Positions 9,842-20,017 of a stretch of 64,000 nucleotides of DNA are shown piece after piece (the first letter of the stretch is position 1; the number at the start of each line of letters is the position of its first letter). This stretch comes from Tritrichomonas foetus (Eukaryota; Parabasalia; Tritrichomonadida; Tritrichomonadidae). Under the pieces are notes generated by a model that was given only the letters and a program-made list of their open reading frames with translations, had not been told where the DNA came from and did not search any database. Where the stretch lies: positions 35,147 through 99,146 of the forward strand of contig MLAK01000543.1 in assembly GCA_001839685.1 (NCBI GenBank), given 5' to 3'. Both the position numbers and the translations under genes were made by a program.

Positions 9842-11329
9842 ATGGAGAATCCAGCTGAAGTTCAAGAGCTTCGTAACAAGCTTCGAATGATGAAGTTGCC
9901 ACAGGATGAAATCTTAAATACTGTGAGGAGACAACAAAGGGCCATTCACAAACAAAAATCGGCCAATGATACAATTCGGTACGAAATAACTGAATATGAA
10001 ACCCAAATTGCTAATCTTGATCGTGACATTCAGAATTTTAAAAATAATGAAGAGCTTCAACGTCTCCAAACACAAAAAAAGAATTTATCAAACAAGCTTT
10101 CGATTTTAAGTGCAGATTTTGCAGCAGAAGAACAGAAAAGAAAGAAGTTAGAAGAAGATGTATCTAAGGCTAATTCTAAAGCTGGTGGACTTTTCCAACA
10201 ATCACGCGAAAATGAAGAACTTCAAGCAAGGCAAAGAACTATGGAGAATAGACTTGATAAAGCGCTGGTTCGCTATAATAACAATTTGACAAAACTATCT
10301 AATATGAGAGCGCAAATAGATGAACTTCGAAAAGATAGATTCACTTTTAGAAATGTGATTAAAAACACAGAAAATGATAGAAACAGAAAAGATGAAGAAA
10401 TCGGAGTACTTATTTCTGATTCAAATAGAGCCTATTCTGATCGAGATAGACTCAAAATGGATCTTGTTCAACTCAAGCAAGCTGAAGCAGAAGACATCAA
10501 AAACTATGAAGAGGAATACAGTAGATTAACTCAACAAATAGAAGGTCAAAGGATCACGCAAAACCACCCACATGGACAACAACAAACTGTTCCATCAATT
10601 AACAGTCAAATTGGATCCCAATCAGATCAACAAGAAGAGTTGACACAGATGACAGAACAATATCATGCAACTATTCAACAAACTCTAGACTTACTTGGAT
10701 ATAAAGATGTTCAAGAATTGTTTAAAGAAGCAGATTCGCTTGAACGTGAAAACTTTTCATTATTTAACTTTGTTGTGGAACATGGAGCAAAAAGATCAAA
10801 ATTACAAGATGAAATAGATGTACTTGAGCTCCAACATGATTCATTATTATCTCAAATTGAATATAATGATGGTGAACAAAAAGAAGAGCTAGACGAAGTC
10901 ACAGAAAAGATTAAAGAAGTTGATGACGATCTTAATGATGTAATTAGTGAAAAAGAATCAAACCAGGCAGAGTTTGTCGCAGTTTATAATGAAATCCAAG
11001 AATTATTTAACAAGTTAGAATGTTCATGGGATGATTCACCAGATGAGAAAACTACAGTTTCTTCATCAAATGCAATGTTTTGTTTATCTTCCATTGAAGC
11101 AGCAATTGCAGAAATGATGAATAGTGTTGCTGAAAAAACTAAAATTCAGTTTAATATGAGAGGAGTCACAGATTTCTCTACATTAGGTGTTGATGATAAA
11201 TCGGACTCAGCTTCGAATGCCAAAGCTGCTGTTGCACATTCAAAAACTGTTGAAAAAGATGCTCCAAAGCAATTTGAACAAATTAGCAAACCTTTCTCTT
11301 TGGATGAAATGAAGGCGATGCTTGCATAA
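9842..11329 (+). CDS. Outer dynein arm docking complex protein (ODA1/CCDC114/CCDC63-like)
   Basis: 495 residues from ATG. The chain is coiled coil at about 5-230 and 325-395. Two signatures resemble the ODA1/CCDC63/CCDC114 family: ENRLDKALVRYNNNLTKL with a following DELRKDR block (about residues 135-175), and ENFSLFNFVVEH (about 302-313), matching the family's ENFSLFNYV element. These proteins form the docking complex that fixes outer dynein arms to flagellar doublet microtubules. A trichomonad has motile flagella with dynein arms, so the role is plausible. The length fits the family. The assignment is from remembered motifs and would need a profile search. Confidence 0.75.
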   Translation: MENPAEVQELRNKLRMMKLPQDEILNTVRRQQRAIHKQKSANDTIRYEITEYETQIANLDRDIQNFKNNEELQRLQTQKKNLSNKLSILSADFAAEEQKRKKLEEDVSKANSKAGGLFQQSRENEELQARQRTMENRLDKALVRYNNNLTKLSNMRAQIDELRKDRFTFRNVIKNTENDRNRKDEEIGVLISDSNRAYSDRDRLKMDLVQLKQAEAEDIKNYEEEYSRLTQQIEGQRITQNHPHGQQQTVPSINSQIGSQSDQQEELTQMTEQYHATIQQTLDLLGYKDVQELFKEADSLERENFSLFNFVVEHGAKRSKLQDEIDVLELQHDSLLSQIEYNDGEQKEELDEVTEKIKEVDDDLNDVISEKESNQAEFVAVYNEIQELFNKLECSWDDSPDEKTTVSSSNAMFCLSSIEAAIAEMMNSVAEKTKIQFNMRGVTDFSTLGVDDKSDSASNAKAAVAHSKTVEKDAPKQFEQISKPFSLDEMKAMLA

Positions 11330-11695
11330 GAGAAATAAATATATTTTGCACATTATTTTGATATGAATATTATTTTATAACATTTATTTAAGGAGATACT
11401 ATGAAAGGGATTCCATAATTATTTTATCAATAATTTAATTTTCAAAATATCTCCATGAAATATCATCAAAATCTTCTCTCTAGATTCGTTAATGTTATGG
11501 TTGGAAAAAAATATCGTTTTTCTTTGTAGCTTTATTCATTACAAAAATATTATTTGAAATATTTTTTTTCAATATCAATCTAGTCTTGATTTGAATAGAT
11601 TGACCAGAATTAAATTGAAATTATAGACGTATAGGTTTAGCTGAACAGGTGAAATGAACATTCGTTTAGAAATTTCTTCAAATTTGGAAATCAGA
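11330..11695. other. Intergenic spacer
   Basis: 366 AT-rich bases. Nothing recognised apart from an upstream in-frame ATG at 11654, discussed with the next gene. Confidence 0.5.
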
Positions 11696-14600
11696 ATGGC
11701 GGATCTTAATGAGGTCCTCATTAAAAATCTTGCAGAAATCGACCAGAAACTGATTACTTTCGAGAACATCAAACTATTCGGCGCTTTAAAAATGAAATCG
11801 TCCAAACTCGCAGTATTATCAGACAAATGTTTCGCCATTTTTTCGAAAAGCGGGAGAAGGAAAAAATATTGCTATTGGATTCAGCTAACAAATTTTTCAT
11901 GGGACACAAATTCCATCACGCTAAGATTTGGGAGAACTTCTTTTCATTTTTCACCAAATACTATGGAAGGTATTTTAAAATATATATTTGATGTACTTCA
12001 GAGAGTTTTAGTGTCAACTGAATTAAAATCATTATTTTTTTCAAATGCTCATGCTTTTGTTTCTTGGCCTAATGCATTAAGCATAATATCTAGAATTAAA
12101 CAAAAAATAATATTATCAAATACCAAAATAGATGAAAATACTCTTCATAAAATTTCAACAATTTTTACTTTTTCTAAACCGAGAATTAATCTGAATAAAT
12201 TTCCAATTCATACAATTCCAATCATTCTTGATGCTCTTCCACTTTCTCGAACTGTAAGAGATTTTACAATTTGCACAACACCTGAGCTTGATGCATATTC
12301 ATTACTTTCCAAGTATATGCTAGAATTTAATCGTACAAGACGAATTGAAATAAAAGGTCCAATAAATTCAAATTTTGATGCTTTCATTAAAAATATTGAA
12401 TCAAATATAAACAAAAAATTATTTACTTTATCATTTGATTCATCTGTTCTTGAAGAACCACACTTAAAATCAATTATGTCATTAGTTAAAACATCTGGAG
12501 TTCAAGGTCTTGAATTTCATGATGCTTTTTCTGCAAGTTCAGAAGAATTTTTTTATACATCATTTTTCCCAAAAGATCAAATTTTACCTTTGACGATTTT
12601 AAATCTTGACAGAACGCCAAACGTTGATGTATCTCGTCTTATACCTCAAATTCCAGATGTTTCTCTTCTTTCTTTAGAAAATTGTAATCTTGATATCAGT
12701 TCCATAATTCCAAAACTTTCTGGACTTCCAAAATTAAGAGCAGTCAATTTAAGTGGTAATAAATGTGTTGATCTGACCAACTTACCAGCACAACTTCCAG
12801 AAAACTTGATGTATGTTGATGTAAATAATGTTAAGTGGGAACGGGGATGTATACAGAAATTTATGAATTATCATTTAGTTCGTCTTTCTATATCTCAAAT
12901 AAACACAGCAGCTGATGAATGGCAAAGCTTATTTGATTTCTTACCTACTTGTACAAATTATTTATTAACAACTTTTATATGGAATGGAAACAAAATTCAT
13001 AAAAATTTATTTATATATTTAGAGAAAAATTCTTCACTTCAAATTTTATCTTTAAATGAATGTTTCACATACTCATCACCTGAAACTTTAACACCACTTG
13101 CTGTTTTCTTACAAAATAAAAGTTCCCATTTAAAAGTTTTTTCTTTACGTGGAAGTTCAAGGAATTTCTTAGGATATTATATAAAAAACATTATAAATGC
13201 AGTTGCATCATCTCATACTCTGGACGTTCTTGATATAACTGATCAACAAGGTGGACATGAATGTTTACAGCAACTTTATCAAAATGCATCAAAATTCAAA
13301 GTCATTGCCTGTGATGGATCAAATCCAATGACACTTGATTGGATTCTAGCTTTGTTCAAGATGACATCTCAATTTAATACACTTTTATCATATCCAGAAA
13401 AAGATATTGGTCAATTATTAAGTAACTGGACGAAAGCTCAACAAGAAGAATTGCTTTCTAAATTAGCAAGAAATCCACCAATTCCGAAAAAGCAGCCATC
13501 AAATATAATGTTTCAACCAATTGTGAAATCAAATTATGACCAACCATGCCTAGTATTTAAATATTATCGAGACATACTTGAATTCCCAAGAACTCTTCGT
13601 AAAACAGAAATTGCTACTTGTCGAAATCCTCAAATGCTTCCAGATCATAACGTGAATTCCTTCAAACAAATTAATGCTCAAACAACAAATTCACAAGTTT
13701 ATGGTGATGATACTGGAGATAAAACAGATTTAATAAATAAAATAAAACAACAGCAACAAAATCAATTCCAAAATTTAGAAAATCAACTCGATATGGAGCA
13801 GAAACTACAACAACAAAATCTTTTGCACAGACAGCAAATTGAACAGCAAAAACTTCTACAACAACAAAAACAGCAAAAACTCCTTCTTCAGCAACGTCAA
13901 TTCGAATTTGAACAAAGACAAAAAGAAGAACGAAGACAAGCCGAAAAAGCACGAAGAAGAGAAAGAGAAGAAAGATTGAGGCAAAAAGATTTTGGTGAAA
14001 ATAATTTAAACATGCAAACAAAATTACAATCAAGAAAAAGAAATAAAAGTGTTGTTCCACAAAGATCAAGAAAAGAAAATGAAATTTTGAATCAATATCC
14101 TGATTTATCATCTGAAGATTTAATTCCACAACCAAGATTTCATAGAAAGTCTTCAAAACCACATGATTCTTTGTTAATTGATAATTCACCACCGAAATCC
14201 AGGAATTCACGAACTCCTGAAGCTTCAACACCACCAAATGATCAATCCAAATCTCGTAAACGTGGAAGTACAGATAAACATAATCAAACTCCTAAAAATA
14301 AACCTGTCATCGATAAAAATAATACAAAAACCATTACTTCGAATAATACAGCTAATGTAGAAGATATAAATGGAAATAATAGAAAATCACAAAATCGTAG
14401 AAAATCAGGATATAAAACCAAACTTGCCATGAAACCAGCTAAAGAGGCTGATTATCTGAGTTCTTCATCAACTTCTTCTTCATCTTCACAATTCACGAAT
14501 TTAATAGCTACACGAAAAAGAAACCCACAAATGGCATCTCGCAATCATTTCCATTCAAAACTAAATAATCCACCAAGACAACCTTCTGGTCGTTATCGAC

Positions 14601-15313
14601 AACCAAGTCAACAGCCACCTTCAAAACAACAACGACAATCACAACAACAGAATTCACGTCAACAACCACAGAATTCTAGACTGCAACAACAACAGTCACC
14701 GCCACAAAGTCCACAACAGTCAACACCACCTGAGAAAAAAATTATTAAAAAACGAACAAAGAACATACTTGATGTTGAAAGAGATGAAATTGCAGCAAGA
14801 ATTGCATCTAGAAAAGGAACATCGCCAAAAGCAAGGAGAAGATCAAATATTAAACTTGAAGAAAATTCACCAATTGCTGCTCAAGCTACATCATCAAACA
14901 ATCATCCAAAAATTAGCAATAACAATCGAGATAACAATGTTAGGAATAATATTAGAAATAATAATAGAACTCTGCTTGATCCAGACAGTGACAGTGATGA
15001 TGAAGTCATGGTAAGTGTGAACAGTATTTCCTCAAGATCTAGTGTCAGAAGAAGAGGAGGCCAAGGAATAAGACCAGGTGGAAGAATTTCTCAGCCAAGG
15101 CGCAAAAATATTCCACTTGTATTAAGCGATAGCTCCAGTGAAATAGAAGAAAATGTACCATCATTCAAAAGAGCAACTCGACAAAAATCACCAATAAAAG
15201 TTAAAAACAGAACTCAAGCACGTGATGATGCAGAGAATATACAAAATAAAGCTAATCATACTGCAAGAATTCCACAAGGAAGGCGTGCTGCATCAGCAAG
15301 AAGGAAGTCATAA
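11696..15313 (+). CDS. CARMIL-like leucine-rich-repeat protein
   Basis: 1205 residues from the second in-frame ATG; an upstream ATG at 11654 would add 14 residues. A PH-like N-terminal region (about 25-115) leads into an LRR array (about 150-560) with units such as LSLENCNLDISSIIPKLSG, LRAVNLSGNKCVDL and LQILSLNECF. Next come a helical stretch and a Gln-rich coiled coil (about 680-790). The last about 420 residues are disordered, basic and rich in Ser, Asn and Gln. PH-like plus LRR plus disordered tail is the architecture of CARMIL proteins, which regulate actin capping protein. I do not see the canonical capping-protein-interaction motif in the tail, so the name is structural only. Confidence 0.7.
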   Translation: MADLNEVLIKNLAEIDQKLITFENIKLFGALKMKSSKLAVLSDKCFAIFSKSGRRKKYCYWIQLTNFSWDTNSITLRFGRTSFHFSPNTMEGILKYIFDVLQRVLVSTELKSLFFSNAHAFVSWPNALSIISRIKQKIILSNTKIDENTLHKISTIFTFSKPRINLNKFPIHTIPIILDALPLSRTVRDFTICTTPELDAYSLLSKYMLEFNRTRRIEIKGPINSNFDAFIKNIESNINKKLFTLSFDSSVLEEPHLKSIMSLVKTSGVQGLEFHDAFSASSEEFFYTSFFPKDQILPLTILNLDRTPNVDVSRLIPQIPDVSLLSLENCNLDISSIIPKLSGLPKLRAVNLSGNKCVDLTNLPAQLPENLMYVDVNNVKWERGCIQKFMNYHLVRLSISQINTAADEWQSLFDFLPTCTNYLLTTFIWNGNKIHKNLFIYLEKNSSLQILSLNECFTYSSPETLTPLAVFLQNKSSHLKVFSLRGSSRNFLGYYIKNIINAVASSHTLDVLDITDQQGGHECLQQLYQNASKFKVIACDGSNPMTLDWILALFKMTSQFNTLLSYPEKDIGQLLSNWTKAQQEELLSKLARNPPIPKKQPSNIMFQPIVKSNYDQPCLVFKYYRDILEFPRTLRKTEIATCRNPQMLPDHNVNSFKQINAQTTNSQVYGDDTGDKTDLINKIKQQQQNQFQNLENQLDMEQKLQQQNLLHRQQIEQQKLLQQQKQQKLLLQQRQFEFEQRQKEERRQAEKARRREREERLRQKDFGENNLNMQTKLQSRKRNKSVVPQRSRKENEILNQYPDLSSEDLIPQPRFHRKSSKPHDSLLIDNSPPKSRNSRTPEASTPPNDQSKSRKRGSTDKHNQTPKNKPVIDKNNTKTITSNNTANVEDINGNNRKSQNRRKSGYKTKLAMKPAKEADYLSSSSTSSSSSQFTNLIATRKRNPQMASRNHFHSKLNNPPRQPSGRYRQPSQQPPSKQQRQSQQQNSRQQPQNSRLQQQQSPPQSPQQSTPPEKKIIKKRTKNILDVERDEIAARIASRKGTSPKARRRSNIKLEENSPIAAQATSSNNHPKISNNNRDNNVRNNIRNNNRTLLDPDSDSDDEVMVSVNSISSRSSVRRRGGQGIRPGGRISQPRRKNIPLVLSDSSSEIEENVPSFKRATRQKSPIKVKNRTQARDDAENIQNKANHTARIPQGRRAASARRKS

Positions 15314-16663
15314 GTGATAGATATGTATTTGTTAAAAATAATTATCATGCGTTTTATTAACATACCTTATTTTTTATTTTATTTATTCGAACATTTGATT
15401 TTTCCTAATCAGTAGCTGAAGGACTTGATTCAACATATAAGATCAAAATCATCCATATATCCAATGGCCAATTTATTGATATTCAATTCTTAAATTATTT
15501 TCATATAATACAAATCAACCAGTTAATATCATTGTTCCAAATATTTAACAAATAACCGCCAAATCAAAATGGAATTACATTAAATGATATGATTCTTCTT
15601 GATTCAAAACATGATCCTTTTGTATTTGAAATCAACAATGAAAATATCAATCTTAATATCCAAAAGTTATCAAATTATATTAAAATTACACCAATGAATG
15701 AATCAACAACATATGAAATGACAAAAATTCAGTAGTGAAATAACAAATGGAGTTTTATTACAATCTAAAATAAATGAAATTCCACCTGATGTTTCTGGTA
15801 ATGGCAAATTAGAAATTAATTTAGGTTCAACAAAATCTCAATTATCACTTAAAACATCTTTTCTTTAATAGTTCCTTCAACTGTTAATACTATAACATCC
15901 CAATCAATTGATTTTAATGAAAATACGATTACATTTAGCATTCTTCCTTAAGGAAGAGTTTAAAGTGGGACCAGTTTTACCTTGAACATTTAATGTCAAA
16001 TGAAAAGAAAAATTAATGAAAAGAAAAATTAATGAAATGTATTCACGGTAAAACCTGTCGCACTTTATATTCATACATTTCATGGTTCACTTTCATTATG
16101 AGAGGAATCTGTGTTTTTAATGATAGGAGATGTCAGATACACTTTTTAAATGAAATATTGTATTTCATTTCAAAAAATAAAATTTAAAATCTAGTTTCTT
16201 TCAAATGATGATCATCACATCACTTTGATTAGATATATCATTTGATGTGGTTATTTTCCACCACAAAAATATTCTATTATTATAATGATTAAACAACTTT
16301 TCTAACGTAATACGTGCCATAATGAAGTGCTTCAAAATTTTCTCTCAAATTATTATTTTTATTAGAATCTCTTGAAGACACGAATGATTTAAATTGAAAT
16401 GTTATCATCTAGAAAGTGTATTAAATTCTACCCTTGATTGTAGTGCTACTTCGATATCGCACAGAGTCAGTTTCTTATCGTTATAAAAATTGAGTTCAAT
16501 TGGACGAATTATTCGGAAGAAAAGACCGTTAATGCGTCACTTTTAACTCATGATTTATTTTTTTTTTTTTTCGCACGAATTTTATATGGTTCAGAAAAAG
16601 TTAGAAAACCGTTTGGGACGATAAGAGATTTATTTAGATTTTCTTCACCTTCAGAGCGCGCCA
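15314..16663. other. Intergenic with coding relic
   Basis: 1.35 kb. Bases 15556-15951 hold a decayed coding sequence (separate entry). Bases about 15999-16034 repeat a 17-base unit twice (AATGAAAAGAAAAATTA). The stretch before the next gene has a poly(T) run near 16558. Nothing else is recognised. Confidence 0.6.
15556..15951 (+). pseudogene. Decayed coding relic, frame-shifted
   Basis: Three neighbouring segments read as protein-like sequence in alternating frames, each closed by a stop. 15556-15735 reads with PFVFEINNENINLNIQKL, 15734-15866 with EIPPDVSGNGKLEINLGS, and 15871-15951 with VPSTVNTITSQSIDFNE. Codon usage resembles neighbouring genes, unlike the surrounding AT-noise. The composition (Asn, Ser, Thr and Ile with beta-strand character) suggests an extracellular or surface beta-rich protein, but no family is recognised. 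It cannot encode a continuous product as it stands. Confidence 0.55.
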
Positions 16664-19600
16664 ATGAGTTCTAGGGTGGAAAAATTGGAAATAATCGTTG
16701 AAAAACAACACGATTTCTTGTGGTCTTTATTCAACCTCATCAACCAAAGCGAACGCAATAACCAATCAAACGAATTCAAATTACTTCAGGAAAGTTATGA
16801 TAATATATCAAGTTTGATCAAAGACTCACATAAGTCAAAAAGTGCCGATAAATTAAAACCAGATTCAAATGATTTCGAAAATAATTATGATGTCAAATTA
16901 AACGAATTACAAGATAAAGTCAAAACTTTGGAACAATCAGTTTCCCAACACGATGAGTTTTGGAGCCAGTTTTCTTCAAATCTTAACGGCCTAATGCAAA
17001 TCGATGAAGGATTGGCCGACAACAAAGAAAGCGACGTATATCAAAGCTTGATGAACGTTAAAAACAAGGTCAAAGATAACGTTAAAGCTCTCGCAAATAC
17101 AGATTCTATCAATGATTCTATCATATCCGATATCAAGTCACTGAAGGCCGACGTTTCTGCTCTCAAAAGAACTTTGTCTGATCACGAAAAGCTTTGGGAC
17201 GAATTCCAGGCCAATGTGAGCAACTTTATTTCATCAGGCGATGATTTCAACGAAGACGTTCGCAGCAAGTTTAAACACCATCTTGAAGAAATTGTTGGAA
17301 CCAAAGAACTCAACAAATCGATCAATGAACTGAAACAGCAAATCAATCAAATCATGAATTCTCCAGCGAGGACTATTTCTTCTGATAGTTCACAAAATAA
17401 TGAAAGTAAGGCTAGGAAATTGGAATCAAATGACATCACACAAAATTCTGATTCCTGCTCTTGTCAAGAAGATCTCCGCCAAATCAAACTAATGCTTAAG
17501 AATCAAGCCTCACTTTGGACTGAATTTGAATCAACCATTCAAACTCTTGTTAAAATTTCTACAGATGAACTTAATGATGCTGATTTTGATCCAGAGCATC
17601 CACCATCATCCCCATCAGGATATCCAGTTTCTCTTCCAGCCCAAATTCGAACATTAAAGGATGAAATCAAGAGAGTTCGAGAAGAAATTTCCGCTTTCAC
17701 TCAAAGACAAAATCGCATCAGTAATGAAACAATGACTGATTCTGGAGTATCTCAAGAATTTCTTAAGGTTCATGCATTAATTGAAAACCTCACAAACGCT
17801 GATCAAGAACTCACTCAAAAGATTCATTCATTATATGATCAAATTGAAATACTGAAATCAATGAAACCAGGAGCTTCATTTGACACTGAACAGGCCAACG
17901 CTGTACAAGCACGTTCCGTTAAATTCGATTTTGGTGAGAAGCCAGCACGTACAAAGCATCGAGTACCAAAGAAATCAATCGATGAAAACAACAATGAAGT
18001 TGAAAATAATGAAGAATTTGAATATGAATATGATGACGAAGAAGCCGAACGCGAAAGAACGAGAAAAATGCTTGAAAACAAATTAAGATCAATTACAACA
18101 AGACTCGAAGAACTTACTCATGATTTCTGCGAGTTTAAACAACAAGCAATTAGTTCATGCAATATCACAGATATTGAGCTTCTTTCACGTATCCAAAATA
18201 TTTCTTTTGCTGATAGAATTAATCGCCTTGAAAACTATGGTGATGAAGTTTCATCAACAATTAGTTGCATTAAGCATGAAATTAAAGTAATGAAGATAGA
18301 AATGAGCCAGATGGATGCTGATAAGATGAATGAATTAAATGATTCTGTTGAACGATCAAACATAAAAGCTTCTAAAGTCAATTCTAAGTTAGCTGACCTT
18401 GAATCTAAATTGGATAACCTCAATTCACATCACAATGAAGTAAGCAGTAAAATAGGAACCATTGAATCTCAAGTTAAAGAAATAAATACCAGAATTGTAG
18501 ATATTGACTCCAAATTGAGTTCACATTCTACAAAGACAGATACCTCAATCGAAAATCTTGAATCGCAACTCAAAGCTACAAAAGTTCATGCAGTTAAAGC
18601 AGGTAAAGGTGTTGAATGTGCAGTTGAAAGAATTGATGGATTAGCTAAAGATGTAACTAATCTTACCGGAAGAGTTGATTCAACACAAAATGAAATTACT
18701 AAAGTGAATGAAACACTTGATATACATCTTTATCATAAAGTTAAGATCGAAAATGTTGAAACTTTGAAAGATGTTTTAGATGAATTAGAAAGTGAAATTA
18801 AAGAACTTAAACAGCCGCAAGCATCAAGTGAAGATGTTGTCAAATTACAAGAAGAATGCAAACGTTTGAACGAACAAGTGGAGTTAGTTTATAAACAAAA
18901 ACTCCAAGTTAACCAACTCTTTGAAAATATTGATTGCTTAAAGAATGAAATCGAAGAAGTTCGACTTTCTGCAGTTCAAGATCGTGCCGTCACTGTTACC
19001 ACTGATGTAATTGAAGGTGAATTCCAAAAGTTACAAGAAATGGAAAGCAATATTTCTAAAATCACCACTGATTTCGAAAATATTAAAGCTTCACTAGAAA
19101 CCATCAACAAGCTTGCTGCTTCCCACAACGAACTTAAGAAGATTGTTCTTAACGATCATCGTGAAGTTCGTGCATTGAAGGCAATCAGTATGCCAAATGA
19201 TGCAAAAGGAGGTGAAAGTGACGACGAATTCAAATTCGATGATTTTGAAAACATTGATGCATCAAGCATGAGAACGTTCGATGATTTAAGTGCTCCAAGT
19301 AGTCCAATTGTCATTAAATCCCAAATAAATAGTATTGATGATTGTAGTGATGCTTTGAAGATCGTTCTTGCTGAACAAAATCGCCAAAAGAGACTCTTAG
19401 AGAAACTCACAGATTTCGCAAAAGAAGGTGAAATAAGAAACTCACAAATGAAGTATCATGCACGAATGATCCAAGAATTAAGAAATCGTCTTACAAGCCA
19501 AGGTGATTTAATCACAAACTTGATTTCTAAGACAGGAACACAAGAAAAATCAATGAATCAGCTTTCTCAAACAGTTCGCTACTTAGATATGCTTAACATC

Positions 19601-20017
19601 GAGAAAGAAATCGATAACCTTAAAGAATCACTCAAATTAGATAACATCAAGATTGATGGTATTGGAACCTTTGCTAAACTTGTGAACATCGTTCTTACAA
19701 ACAAGAAGAGAATCGGTGAATTAGGCAAATTCTACAATAATCTTGATAATGAGCTTGTTGACTTTAAAGACGATGTTAAACGATCAGAAAAGCGTACATG
19801 TGCATCATCCAAACAATCATCTCCAACATCTAAAGTTGCGCCAAGATTACCTGTCAAAAATTCTCTTGCCCTCCAATCAGCCCAAATCGCAAGAGTGATA
19901 GATAATTTGGAAGATTCTAAATTCCCACTTTCTTCTGAACCTAAATCTAAAAGAAAGACAGGATCACCACCATCACCAAGATCACCACAATCGACAAGAT
20001 CATCAAGGCCAAAATGA
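16664..20017 (+). CDS. Large coiled-coil protein with N-terminal Trp-repeat modules
   Basis: 1117 residues from ATG. The first 300 residues carry four copies of a short motif centred on a Trp: QHDFLWSLF (W20), QHDEFWSQF (W100), DHEKLWDEF (W178) and NQASLWTEF (W285). Each is preceded by a heptad Leu stretch. An acidic, disordered block follows near 425-460 (NNEVENNEEFEYEYDDEEAE). Long coiled coil fills about 470-830, then a shorter helical block and a Ser/Pro/Arg-rich basic tail. No family is recognised. The layout suits a filament or scaffold protein with a repeated binding site. TCACC/TCAG sequences lie just before the ATG. Confidence 0.75.
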   Translation: MSSRVEKLEIIVEKQHDFLWSLFNLINQSERNNQSNEFKLLQESYDNISSLIKDSHKSKSADKLKPDSNDFENNYDVKLNELQDKVKTLEQSVSQHDEFWSQFSSNLNGLMQIDEGLADNKESDVYQSLMNVKNKVKDNVKALANTDSINDSIISDIKSLKADVSALKRTLSDHEKLWDEFQANVSNFISSGDDFNEDVRSKFKHHLEEIVGTKELNKSINELKQQINQIMNSPARTISSDSSQNNESKARKLESNDITQNSDSCSCQEDLRQIKLMLKNQASLWTEFESTIQTLVKISTDELNDADFDPEHPPSSPSGYPVSLPAQIRTLKDEIKRVREEISAFTQRQNRISNETMTDSGVSQEFLKVHALIENLTNADQELTQKIHSLYDQIEILKSMKPGASFDTEQANAVQARSVKFDFGEKPARTKHRVPKKSIDENNNEVENNEEFEYEYDDEEAERERTRKMLENKLRSITTRLEELTHDFCEFKQQAISSCNITDIELLSRIQNISFADRINRLENYGDEVSSTISCIKHEIKVMKIEMSQMDADKMNELNDSVERSNIKASKVNSKLADLESKLDNLNSHHNEVSSKIGTIESQVKEINTRIVDIDSKLSSHSTKTDTSIENLESQLKATKVHAVKAGKGVECAVERIDGLAKDVTNLTGRVDSTQNEITKVNETLDIHLYHKVKIENVETLKDVLDELESEIKELKQPQASSEDVVKLQEECKRLNEQVELVYKQKLQVNQLFENIDCLKNEIEEVRLSAVQDRAVTVTTDVIEGEFQKLQEMESNISKITTDFENIKASLETINKLAASHNELKKIVLNDHREVRALKAISMPNDAKGGESDDEFKFDDFENIDASSMRTFDDLSAPSSPIVIKSQINSIDDCSDALKIVLAEQNRQKRLLEKLTDFAKEGEIRNSQMKYHARMIQELRNRLTSQGDLITNLISKTGTQEKSMNQLSQTVRYLDMLNIEKEIDNLKESLKLDNIKIDGIGTFAKLVNIVLTNKKRIGELGKFYNNLDNELVDFKDDVKRSEKRTCASSKQSSPTSKVAPRLPVKNSLALQSAQIARVIDNLEDSKFPLSSEPKSKRKTGSPPSPRSPQSTRSSRPK

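Noticed and set aside
13671..14237. 188-codon minus ORF
   Set aside because: Antisense shadow of the Gln-rich coiled coil of the CARMIL-like gene (Phe/Leu/Val-rich complement of CAA/GAA codons).
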